DNA of 64,000 nucleotides. Origin: Macrostomum hystrix (taxonomy: Eukaryota; Platyhelminthes; Macrostomidae). The stretch covers positions 2,707,501-2,771,500 of the forward strand of contig CATNEN010000041.1 of the NCBI GenBank assembly GCA_950097015.1. Direction: 5' to 3'. A program made the translations under genes and the position numbers. How positions within the stretch are numbered: position 1 is the stretch's first letter; each line of letters starts with the position of its first letter. A model generated the notes under the pieces. It was not told the origin of the DNA. It did not search any database and was given only the letters and a program-made list of their open reading frames with translations. This document shows, one piece after another, positions 49,695-62,896 of the stretch.

Positions 49695-52600
49695 ATGCAT
49701 TCAGCCAGCTGTTATCCTCAGAATACTTTCAGCCAGCTGTTATACTCAGAATACATTCAGCCAGCTGTTATACTCAGAATACATTCAGCCAGCTGTTATA
49801 CTCAGAATGCATTCAGCCAGCTGTTATACTCAGAATGCATTCAGCCAGCTGTTATACTCAGAATGCATTCAGCCAGCTGTTATACTCAGAATACATTCAG
49901 CCAGCTGTTATACTCAGAATGCATTCAGCCAGCTGTTTTCCTCAGAATACATTCAGCCAGCTGTTATACTCAGAATGCATTCAGCCAGCTGTTATTCTCA
50001 GAATACATTCAGCCAGCTGTTATACTCAGAATGCATTCAGCCAGCTGTTATCCTCAGAATACATTCAGCCAGCTGTTATCATCAGAATACATTCAGCCAG
50101 CTGTTATCCTCAGAATGCATTCAGCTAGCTGTAATACTCAGAATGCATTCAGCCAGCTGTTATCACCAGAATGCATTCAGCCAGCTGTTATACTCAGAAT
50201 GCATTCAGCCAGCTGTTATACTCAGAATGCATTCAGCCAGCTGTTATACTCAGAATGCATTCAGCCAGCTGTTATCATCAGAATGCATTCAGCCAGCTGT
50301 TATCCTCAGAATACATTCAGCCAGCTGTTGTCCTCAGAATACATTCAGCCAGCTGTTATTCTCAGAATGCATTCAGCCAGCTGTTATACTCAGAATGCAT
50401 TCAGGCAGCTGTTATCACCAGAATGCATTCAGCCAGCTGTTATCACCAGAATGCATTCAGCCAGCTGTTATTCTCAGAATACATTCAGCCAGCTGTTATT
50501 CTCAGAATACATTCAGCCAGCTGTTATTCTCAGAATACATTCAGCCAGCTGTTATTCTCAGAATACATTCAGCCAGCTGTTATTCTCAGAATGCATTCAG
50601 CCAGCTGTTATACTCAGAATGCATTCAGCTAGCTGTTATCCTCAGAATGCATTCAGCCAGCTGTTATCATCAGAATACATTCACCCAGCTGTTATACTCA
50701 GAATGCATTCAGCCAGCTGTTATCCTCAGAATGCATTCAGCCAGCTGTTATACTCAGAATGCATTCAGCCAGCTGTTATCACCAGAATGCATTCAGCCAG
50801 CTGTTATCACCAGAATGCATTCAGCCAGCTGTTATTCTCAGAATGCATTCAGCCAGCTGTTATTCTCAGAATACATTCAGCCAGCTGTTATACTCAGAAT
50901 GCATTCAGGCAGCTGTTATCACCAGAATGCATTCAGCCAGCTGTTATTCTCAGAATACATTTAGCCAGCTGTTATTCTCAGAATGCATTCAGCCAGCTGA
51001 TTATCATCAGAATACATTCAGCCAGCTGTTATACTCAGAATACATTCAGCCAGCTGTTATACTCAGAATGCATTCAGCCAGCTGTTATACTCAGAATGCA
51101 TTCAGCCAGCTGTTATCCTCAGAATACATTCAGCCAGCTGTTATACTCAGAATGCATTCAGCCAGCTGTTTTCCTCAGAATACATTCAGCCAGCTGTTAT
51201 TCTCAGAATACATTCAGCCAGCTGTTATACTCAGAATGCATTCAGCCAGCTGTTATACTCAGAATGCATTCAGGCAGCTGTTTTCCTCAGAATGCATTCA
51301 GCCAGCTGTTATCCTCAGAATACTTTCAGCCAGCTGTTATACTCAGAATACATTCAGCCAGCTGTTATACTCAGAATACATTCAGCCAGCTGTTATACTC
51401 AGAATGCATTCAGCCAGCTGTTATACTCAGAATGCATTCAGCCAGCTGTTATACTCAGAATGCATTCAGCCAGCTGTTATACTCAGAATACATTCAGCCA
51501 GCTGTTATACTCAGAATGCATTCAGCCAGCTGTTTTCCTCAGAATACATTCAGCCAGCTGTTATACTCAGAATGCATTCAGCCAGCTGTTATTCTCAGAA
51601 TACATTCAGCCAGCTGTTATACTCAGAATGCATTCAGCCAGCTGTTATCCTCAGAATACATTCAGCCAGCTGTTATCATCAGAATACATTCAGCCAGCTG
51701 TTATCCTCAGAATGCATTCAGCTAGCTGTTATCATCAGAATACATTCAGCCAGCTGTTATCCTCAGAATGCATTCAGCTAGCTGTAATACTCAGAATGCA
51801 TTCAGCCAGCTGTTATCACCAGAATGCATTCAGCCAGCTGTTATACTCAGAATGCATTCAGCCAGCTGTTATACTCAGAATGCATTCAGCCAGCTGTTAT
51901 ACTCAGAATGCATTCAGCCAGCTGTTATCATCAGAATGCATTCAGCCAGCTGTTATCCTCAGAATACATTCAGCCAGCTGTTGTCCTCAGAATACATTCA
52001 GCCAGCTGTTATTCTCAGAATGCATTCAGCCAGCTGTTATACTCAGAATGCATTCAGGCAGCTGTTATCACCAGAATGCATTCAGCCAGCTGTTATCACC
52101 AGAATGCATTCAGCCAGCTGTTATTCTCAGAATACATTCAGCCAGCTGTTATTCTCAGAATACATTCAGCCAGCTGTTATTCTCAGAATACATTCAGCCA
52201 GCTGTTATTCTCAGAATACATTCAGCCAGCTGTTATTCTCAGAATGCATTCAGCCAGCTGTTATACTCAGAATGCATTCAGCTAGCTGTTATCCTCAGAA
52301 TGCATTCAGCCAGCTGTTATCATCAGAATACATTCACCCAGCTGTTATACTCAGAATGCATTCAGCCAGCTGTTATCCTCAGAATGCATTCAGCCAGCTG
52401 TTATACTCAGAATGCATTCAGCCAGCTGTTATCACCAGAATGCATTCAGCCAGCTGTTATCACCAGAATGCATTCAGCCAGCTGTTATTCTCAGAATGCA
52501 TTCAGCCAGCTGTTATTCTCAGAATACATTCAGCCAGCTGTTATACTCAGAATGCATTCAGGCAGCTGTTATCACCAGAATGCATTCAGCCAGCTGTTAT

Positions 52601-54541
52601 TCTCAGAATACATTTAGCCAGCTGTTATTCTCAGAATGCATTCAGCCAGCTGATTATCATCAGAATACATTCAGCCAGCTGTTATACTCAGAATACATTC
52701 AGCCAGCTGTTATACTCAGAATGCATTCAGCCAGCTGTTATACTCAGAATGCATTCAGCCAGCTGTTATCCTCAGAATACATTCAGCCAGCTGTTATACT
52801 CAGAATGCATTCAGCCAGCTGTTTTCCTCAGAATACATTCAGCCAGCTGTTATTCTCAGAATACATTCAGCCAGCTGTTATACTCAGAATGCATTCAGCC
52901 AGCTGTTATACTCAGAATGCATTCAGGCAGCTGTTTTCCTCAGAATGCATTCAGCCAGCTGTTATCCTCAGAATACTTTCAGCCAGCTGTTATACTCAGA
53001 ATACATTCAGCCAGCTGTTATACTCAGAATACATTCAGCCAGCTGTTATACTCAGAATGCATTCAGCCAGCTGTTATACTCAGAATGCATTCAGCCAGCT
53101 GTTATACTCAGAATGCATTCAGCCAGCTGTTATACTCAGAATACATTCAGCCAGCTGTTATACTCAGAATGCATTCAGCCAGCTGTTTTCCTCAGAATAC
53201 ATTCAGCCAGCTGTTATACTCAGAATGCATTCAGCCAGCTGTTATTCTCAGAATACATTCAGCCAGCTGTTATACTCAGAATGCATTCAGCCAGCTGTTA
53301 TCCTCAGAATACATTCAGCCAGCTGTTATCATCAGAATACATTCAGCCAGCTGTTATCCTCAGAATGCATTCAGCTAGCTGTAATACTCAGAATGCATTC
53401 AGCCAGCTGTTATCACCAGAATGCATTCAGCCAGCTGTTATACTCAGAATGCATTCAGCCAGCTGTTATACTCAGAATGCATTCAGCCAGCTGTTATACT
53501 CAGAATGCATTCAGCCAGCTGTTATCATCAGAATGCATTCAGCCAGCTGTTATCCTCAGAATACATTCAGCCAGCTGTTGTCCTCAGAATACATTCAGCC
53601 AGCTGTTATTCTCAGAATGCATTCAGCCAGCTGTTATACTCAGAATGCATTCAGGCAGCTGTTATCACCAGAATGCATTCAGCCAGCTGTTATCACCAGA
53701 ATGCATTCAGCCAGCTGTTATTCTCAGAATACATTCAGCCAGCTGTTATTCTCAGAATACATTCAGCCAGCTGTTATTCTCAGAATACATTCAGCCAGCT
53801 GTTATTCTCAGAATACATTCAGCCAGCTGTTATTCTCAGAATGCATTCAGCCAGCTGTTATACTCAGAATGCATTCAGCTAGCTGTTATCCTCAGAATGC
53901 ATTCAGCCAGCTGTTATCATCAGAATACATTCACCCAGCTGTTATACTCAGAATGCATTCAGCCAGCTGTTATCCTCAGAATGCATTCAGCCAGCTGTTA
54001 TACTCAGAATGCATTCAGCCAGCTGTTATCACCAGAATGCATTCAGCCAGCTGTTATCACCAGAATGCATTCAGCCAGCTGTTATTCTCAGAATGCATTC
54101 AGCCAGCTGTTATTCTCAGAATACATTCAGCCAGCTGTTATACTCAGAATGCATTCAGCCAGCTGTTATCACCAGAATGCATTCAGCCAGCTGTTATTCT
54201 CAGAATACATTTAGCCAGCTGTTATTCTCAGAATGCATTCAGCCAGCTGATTATCATCAGAATACATTCAGCCAGCTGTTATACTCAGAATACATTCAGC
54301 CAGCTGTTATACTCAGAATGCATTCAGCCAGCTGTTATACTCAGAATGCATTCAGCCAGCTGTTATCCTCAGAATACATTCAGCCAGCTGTTATTCTCAG
54401 AATGCATTCAGCCAGCTGATTATCATCAGAATACATTCAGCCAGCTGTTATCCTCAGAATACATTCAGCCAGCTGTTATACTCAGAATGCATTCAGCCAG
54501 CTGTTATACTCAGAATGCATTCAGCCAGCTGTTATCCTCAG
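49695..54541. repeat. tandem higher-order repeat of 1,597/1,653 bp (three copies)
   Basis: The same variant order begins at 49695, 51292 and 52945, giving steps of 1,597 and 1,653 bp. These equal 57 and 59 units with one 29-bp unit each. The middle copy carries a two-unit (56-bp) local duplication near 51720-51780. The rare ATTTAGCC and GTTGTCCTC variants recur once per copy and serve as markers. Confidence 0.85.
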
Positions 54542-57500
54542 AATACATTCAGCCAGCTGTTATACTCAGAATGCATTCAGCCAGCTGCTTTCCTCAGAAT
54601 ACATTCAGCCAGCTGTTATTCTCAGAATACATTCAGCCAGCTGTTATACTCAGAATGCATTCAGCCAGCTGTTATACTCAGAATGCATTCAGGCAGCTGT
54701 TTTCCTCAGAATGCATTCAGCCAGCTGTTATCCTCAGAATACTTTCAGCCAGCTGTTATACTCAGAATACATTCAGCCAGCTGTTATACTCAGAATACAT
54801 TCAGCCAGCTGTTATACTCAGAATGCATTCAGCCAGCTGTTATACTCAGAATGCATTCAGCCAGCTGTTATACTCAGAATGCATTCAGCCAGCTGTTATA
54901 CTCAGAATGCATTCAGCCAGCTGTTATACTCAGAATGCATTCAGCCAGCTGTTATACTCAGAATGCATTCAGCCAGCTGTTATACTCAGAATGCATTCAG
55001 CCAGCTGTTATCCTCAGAATACATTCAGCCAGCTGTTATACTCAGAATACATTCAGCCAGCTGTTATTCTCAGAATACATTCCGCCAGCTGTTATACTCA
55101 GAATGCATTCAGCCAGCTGTTATACTCAGAATGCATTCAGCCAGCTGTTATCCTCAGAATACATTCAGCCAGCTGTTATTCTCAGAATGCATTCAGCCAG
55201 CTGATTATCATCAGAATACATTCAGCCAGCTGTTATCCTCAGAATACATTCAGCCAGCTGTTATACTCAGAATGCATTCAGCCAGCTGTTATACTCAGAA
55301 TGCATTCAGCCAGCTGTTATCCTCAGAATACATTCAGCCAGCTGTTATACTCAGAATGCATTCAGCCAGCTGTTTTCCTCAGAATACATTCAGCCAGCTG
55401 TTATTCTCAGAATACATTCAGCCAGCTGTTATACTCAGAATGCATTCAGCCAGCTGTTATACTCAGAATGCATTCAGGCAGCTGTTATACTCAGAATGCA
55501 TTCAGCCAGCTGTTATCCTCAGAATACTTTCAGCCAGCTGTTATACTCAGAATACATTCAGCCAGCTGTTATACTCAGAATGCATTCAGCCAGCTGTTAT
55601 ACTCAGAATGCATTCAGCCAGCTGTTATACTCAGAATGCATTCAGCCAGCTGTTATACTCAGAATGCATTCAGCCAGCTGTTATACTCAGAATACATTCA
55701 GCCAGCTGTTATACTCAGAATGCATTCAGCCAGCTGTTTTCCTCAGAATACATTCAGCCAGCTGTTATACTCAGAATGCATTCAGCCAGCTGTTATTCTC
55801 AGAATACATTCAGCCAGCTGTTATACTCAGAATGCATTCAGCCAGCTGTTATCCTCAGAATACATTCAGCCAGCTGTTATCATCAGAATACATTCAGCCA
55901 GCTGTTATCCTCAGAATGCATTCAGCTAGCTGTAATACTCAGAATGCATTCAGCCAGCTGTTATCACCAGAATGCATTCAGCCAGCTGTTATACTCAGAA
56001 TGCATTCAGCCAGCTGTTATACTCAGAATGCATTCAGCCAGCTGTTATCCTCAGAATACATTCAGCCAGCTGTTATCCTCAGAATGCATTCAGCCAGCTG
56101 TTATACTCAGAATGCATTCAGCCAGCTGTTATACTCAGAATGCATTCAGCCAGCTGTTATACTCAGAATGCATTCAGCCAGCTGTTATACTCAGAATGCA
56201 TTCAGCCAGCTGTTATCCTCAGAATACATTCAGCCAGCTGTTATACTCAGAATACATTCAGCCAGCTGTTATTCTCAGAATACATTCCGCCAGCTGTTAT
56301 CCTCAGAATGCATTCAGCCAGCTGTTATACTCAGAATGCATTCAGCCAGCTGTTATCATCAGAATACATTCAGCCAGCTGTTATTCTCAGAATACATTCA
56401 GCCAGCTGTTATACTCAGAATGCATTCAGCCAGCTGTTTTCCTCAGAATACATTCAGCCAGCTGTTATTCTCAGAATACATTCAGCCAGCTGTTATACTC
56501 AGAATGCATTCAGCCAGCTGTTATCCTCAGAATACATTCAGCCAGCTGTTATACTCAGAATGCATTCACCCAGCTGTTATACTCAGAATGCATTCAGCCA
56601 GCTGTTATCATCAGAATACATTCAGCCAGCTGTTATTCTCAGAATACATTCAGCCAGCTGTTATACTCAGAATGCATTCAGCCAGCTGTTTTCCTCAGAA
56701 TACATTCAGCCAGCTGTTATTCTCAGAATACATTCAGCCAGCTGTTATACTCAGAATGCATTCAGGCAGCTGTTTTCCTCAGAATGCATTCAGCCAGCTG
56801 TTATCCTCAGAATACATTCAGCCAGCTGTTATACTCAGAATACATTCAGCCAGCTGTTATACTCAGAATGCATTCAGCCAGCTGTTATACTCAGAATGCA
56901 TTCAGCCAGCTGTTATCCTCAGAATACATTCAGCCAGCTGTTATTCTCAGAATGCATTCAGCCAGCTGATTATCATCAGAATACATTCAGCCAGCTGTTA
57001 TCCTCAGAATACATTCAGCCAGCTGTTATACTCAGAATGCATTCAGCCAGCTGTTATACTCAGAATGCATTCAGCCAGCTGTTATCCTCAGAATACATTC
57101 AGCCAGCTGTTATACTCAGAATGCATTCAGCCAGCTGTTTTCCTCAGAATACATTCAGCCAGCTGTTATTCTCAGAATACATTCAGCCAGCTGTTATACT
57201 CAGAATGCATTCAGCCAGCTGTTATACTCAGAATGCATTCAGGCAGCTGTTTTCCTCAGAATGCATTCAGCCAGCTGTTATCCTCAGAATACTTTCAGCC
57301 AGCTGTTATACTCAGAATACATTCAGCCAGCTGTTATACTCAGAATACATTCAGCCAGCTGTTATACTCAGAATGCATTCAGCCAGCTGTTATACTCAGA
57401 ATGCATTCAGCCAGCTGTTTTACTCAGAATGCATTCAGCCAGCTGTTATACTCAGAATACATTCAGCCAGCTGTTATACTCAGAATGCATTCAGCCAGCT

Positions 57501-58815
57501 GTTTTCCTCAGAATACATTCAGCCAGCTGTTATACTCAGAATGCATTCAGCCAGCTGTTATTCTCAGAATACATTCAGCCAGCTGTTATACTCAGAATGC
57601 ATTCAGCCAGCTGTTATCCTCAGAATACATTCAGCCAGCTGTTATCATCAGAATACATTCAGCCAGCTGTTATCCTCAGAATGCATTCAGCTAGCTGTAA
57701 TACTCAGAATGCATTCAGCCAGCTGTTATCACCAGAATGCATTCAGCCAGCTGTTATACTCAGAATGCATTCAGCCAGCTGTTATACTCAGAATGCATTC
57801 AGCCAGCTGTTATCCTCAGAATACATTCAGCCAGCTGTTATCCTCAGAATGCATTCAGCCAGCTGTTATACTCAGAATGCATTCAGCCAGCTGTTATACT
57901 CAGAATGCATTCAGCCAGCTGTTATACTCAGAATGCATTCAGCCAGCTGTTATACTCAGAATGCATTCAGCCAGCTGTTATCCTCAGAATACATTCAGCC
58001 AGCTGTTATACTCAGAATACATTCAGCCAGCTGTTATTCTCAGAATACATTCAGCCAGCTGTTATCCTCAGAATGCATTCAGCCAGCTGTTATACTCAGA
58101 ATGCATTCAGCCAGCTGTTATCATCAGAATGCATTCAGCCAGCTGTTATTCTCAGAATACATTCAGCCAGCTGTTATACTCAGAATGCATTCAGCCAGCT
58201 GTTATCCTCAGAATACATTCAGCCAGCTGTTATTCTCAGAATACATTCAGCCAGCTGTTATACTCAGAATGCATTCAGCCAGCTGTTATCCTCAGAATAC
58301 ATTCAGCCAGCTGTTATACTCAGAATGCATTCACCCAGCTGTTATACTCAGAATGCATTCAGCCAGCTGTTATCATCAGAATACATTCAGCCAGCTGTTA
58401 TTCTCAGAATACATTCAGCCTGCTGTTATACTCAGAATGCATTCAGCCAGCTGTTTTCCTCAGAATACATTCAGCCAGCTGTTATTCTCAGAATACATTC
58501 AGCCAGCTGTTATACTCAGAATGCATTCAGGCAGCTGTTTTCCTCAGAATGCATTCAGCCAGCTGTTATCCTCAGAATACATTCAGCCAGCTGTTATACT
58601 CAGAATGCATTCAGCCAGCTGATTATCATCAGAATACATTCAGCCAGCTGTTATACTCAGAATGCATTCAGCCAGCTGTTATACTCAGAATGCATTCAGC
58701 CAGCTGTTATACTCAGAATGCATTCAGCCAGCTGTTATACTCAGAATGCATTCAGCCAGCTGTTATACTCAGAATGCATTCAGCCAGCTGTTATACTCAG
58801 AATGCATTCAGCCAG

Positions 58816-61800
58816 CTGTTATTCTCAGAATACATTCAGCCAGCTGTTATACTCAGAATGCATTCAGGCAGCTGTTATCACCAGAATGCATTCAGCCAGC
58901 TGTTATTCTCAGAATACATTCAGCCAGCTGTTATTCTCAGAATGCATTCAGCCAGCTGATTATCATCAGAATACATTCAGCCAGCTGTTATACTCAGAAT
59001 ACATTCAGCCAACTGTTATACTCAGAATGCATTCAGCCAGCTGTTATACTCAGAATGCATTCAGCCAGCTGTTATCCTCAGAATACATTCAGCCAGCTGT
59101 TATTCTCAGAATGCATTCAGCCAGCTGATTATCATCAGAATACATTCAGCCAGCTGTTATCCTCAGAATACATTCAGCCAGCTGTTATACTCAGAATGCA
59201 TTCAGCCAGCTGTTATACTCAGAATGCATTCAGCCAGCTGTTATCCTCAGAATACATTCAGCCAGCTGTTATACTCAGAATGCATTCAGCCAGCTGTTTT
59301 CCTCAGAATACATTCAGCCAGCTGTTATTCTCAGAATACATTCAGCCAGCTGTTATACTCAGAATGCATTCAGCCAGCTGTTATACTCAGAATGCATTCA
59401 GCCAGCTGTTATACTCAGAATGCATTCAGGCAGCTGTTTTCCTCAGAATGCATTCAGCCAGCTGTTATCCTCAGAATACTTTCAGCCAGCTGTTATCATC
59501 AGAATACATTCAGCCAGCTGTTATTCTCAGAATGCATTCAGCCAGCTGTTATACTCAGAATGCATTCAGGCAGCTGTTATCACCAGAATGCATTCAGCCA
59601 GCTGTTATCACCAGAATGCATTCAGCCAGCTGTTATTCTCAGAATACATTCAGCCAGCTGTTATTCTCAGAATACATTCAGCCAGCTGTTATTCTCAGAA
59701 TACATTCAGCCAGCTGTTATTCTCAGAATACATTCAGCCAGCTGTTATTCTCAGAATGCATTCAGCCAGCTGTTATACTCAGAATGCATTCAGCTAGCTG
59801 TTATCCTCAGAATGCATTCAGCCAGCTGTTATCATCAGAATACATTCAGCCAGCTGTTATACTCAGAATGCATTCAGCCAGCTGTTATCCTCAGAATGCA
59901 TTCAGCTAGCTGTTATACTCAGAATACATTCAGCCAGCTGTTATACTCAGAATGCATTCAGCCAGCTGTTATCCTCAGAATGCATTCAGCCAGCTGTTAT
60001 ACTCAGAATGCATTCAGCCAGCTGTTATCACCAGAATGCATTCAGCCAGCTGTTATCACCAGAATGCATTCAGCCAGCTGTTATTCTCAGAATGCATTCA
60101 GCCAGCTGTTATTCTCAGAATACATTCAGCCAGCTGTTATACTCAGAATGCATTCAGGCAGCTGTTATCACCAGAATGCATTCAGCCAGCTGTTATTCTC
60201 AGAATACATTCAGCCAGCTGTTATTCTCAGAATGCATTCAGCCAGCTGATTATCATCAGAATACATTCAGCCAGCTGTTATACTCAGAATACATTCAGCC
60301 AGCTGTTATACTCAGAATGCATTCAGCCAGCTGTTATACTCAGAATGCATTCAGCCAGCTGTTATCCTCAGAATACATTCAGCCAGCTGTTATTCTCAGA
60401 ATGCATTCAGCCAGCTGATTATCATCAGAATACATTCAGCCAGCTGTTATCCTCAGAATACATTCAGCCAGCTGTTATACTCAGAATGCATTCAGCCAGC
60501 TGTTATACTCAGAATGCATTCAGCCAGCTGTTATCCTCAGAATACATTCAGCCAGCTGTTATACTCAGAATGCATTCAGCCAGCTGTTTTCCTCAGAATA
60601 CATTCAGCCAGCTGTTATTCTCAGAATACATTCAGCCAGCTGTTATACTCAGAATGCATTCAGCCAGCTGTTATACTCAGAATGCATTCAGCCAGCTGTT
60701 ATACTCAGAATGCATTCAGGCAGCTGTTATACTCAGAATGCATTCAGCCAGCTGTTATACTCAGAATGCATTCAGGCAGCTGTTATCATCAGAATACATT
60801 CAGCCAGCTGTTATACTCAGAATGCATTCAGCCAGCTGTTATCCTCAGAATACATTCAGCCAGCTGTTATACTCAGAATGCATTCAGCCAGCTGTTATAC
60901 TCAGAATGCATTCAGGCAGCTGTTATCATCAGAATACATTCAGCCAGCTGTTATACTCAGAATGCATTCAGCCAGCTGTTATCCTCAGAATGCATTCAGC
61001 CAGCTGTTATCATCAGAATGCATTCAGCCAGCTGTTATACTCAGAATGCATTCAGCCAGCTGTTATCATCAGAATACATTCAGCCAGCTGTTATACACAG
61101 AATGCATTCAGCCAGCTGTTATACTCAGAATACATTCAGCCAGCTGTTATCCTCAGAATGCATTCAGGCAGCTGTTATCATCAGAATACATTCAGCCAGC
61201 TGTTATCCTCAGAATGCATTCAGCCAGCTGTTATACTCAGAATGCATTCAGCCAGCTGTTATCACCAGAATGCATTCAGCCAGCTGTTATCACCAGAATG
61301 CATTCAGCCAGCTGTTATTCTCAGAATGCATTCAGCCAGCTGTTATTCTCAGAATACATTCAGCCAGCTGTTATACTCAGAATGCATTCAGGCAGCTGTT
61401 ATCACCAGAATGCATTCAGCCAGCTGTTATTCTCAGAATACATTCAGCCAGCTGTTATTCTCAGAATGCATTCAGCCAGCTGATTATCATCAGAATACAT
61501 TCAGCCAGCTGTTATACTCAGAATACATTCAGCCAGCTGTTATACTCAGAATGCATTCAGCCAGCTGTTATACTCAGAATGCATTCAGCCAGCTGTTATC
61601 CTCAGAATACATTCAGCCAGCTGTTATTCTCAGAATGCATTCAGCCAGCTGATTATCATCAGAATACATTCAGCCAGCTGTTATCCTCAGAATACATTCA
61701 GCCAGCTGTTATACTCAGAATGCATTCAGCCAGCTGTTATACTCAGAATGCATTCAGCCAGCTGTTATCCTCAGAATACATTCAGCCAGCTGTTATACTC

Positions 61801-62896
61801 AGAATGCATTCAGCCAGCTGTTTTCCTCAGAATACATTCAGCCAGCTGTTATTCTCAGAATACATTCAGCCAGCTGTTATACTCAGAATGCATTCAGCCA
61901 GCTGTTATACTCAGAATGCATTCAGCCAGCTGTTATACTCAGAATGCATTCAGGCAGCTGTTATACTCAGAATGCATTCAGCCAGCTGTTATCCTCAGAA
62001 TACTTTCAGCCAGCTGTTATCATCAGAATACATTCAGCCAGCTGTTATTCTCAGAATACATTCAGCCAGCTGTTATACTCAGAATGCATTCAGCCAGCTG
62101 TTTTCCTCAGAATACATTCAGCCAGCTGTTATTCTCAGAATACATTCAGCCAGCTGTTATCCTCAGAATACATTCAGCCAGCTGTTATACTCAGAATGCA
62201 TTCAGCCAGCTGTTATCCTCAGAATGCATTCAGCCAGCTGTTATACTCAGAATGCATTCAGCCAGCTATTATCACCAGAATGCATTCAGCCAGCTGTTAT
62301 TCTCAGAATGCATTCAGCCAGCTGTTATTCTCAGAATACATTCAGCCAGCTGTTATACTCAGAATGCATTCAGGCAGCTGTTATCACCAGAATGCATTCA
62401 GCCAGCTGTTATTCTCAGAATACATTCAGCCAGCTGTTATTCTCAGAATGCATTCAGCCAGCTGATTATCATCAGAATACATTCAGCCAGCTGTTATACT
62501 CAGAATACATTCAGCCAGCTGTTATACTCAGAATGCATTCAGCCAGCTGTTATACTCAGAATGCATTCAGCCAGCTGTTATCCTCAGAATACATTCAGCC
62601 AGCTGTTATTCTCAGAATGCATTCAGCCAGCTGATTATCATCAGAATACATTCAGCCAGCTGTTATCCTCAGAATACATTCAGCCAGCTGTTATACTCAG
62701 AATGCATTCAGCCAGCTGTTATACTCAGAATGCATTCAGCCAGCTGTTTTCCTCAGAATACATTCAGCCAGCTGTTATACTCAGAATGCATTCAGCCAGC
62801 TGTTTTCCTCAGAATACATTCAGCCAGCTGTTATTCTCAGAATACATTCAGCCAGCTGTTATACTCAGAATGCATTCAGCCAGCTGTTATACTCAG
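58816..62896. repeat. 4.1-kb block duplicated 40,520 bp away (right copy)
   Basis: This is the partner of 18296-22376 at constant offset. It includes the paired 29-bp units at the corresponding places and the CAGGCAGCTG and AATACTTTC markers in the same order. Confidence 0.85.
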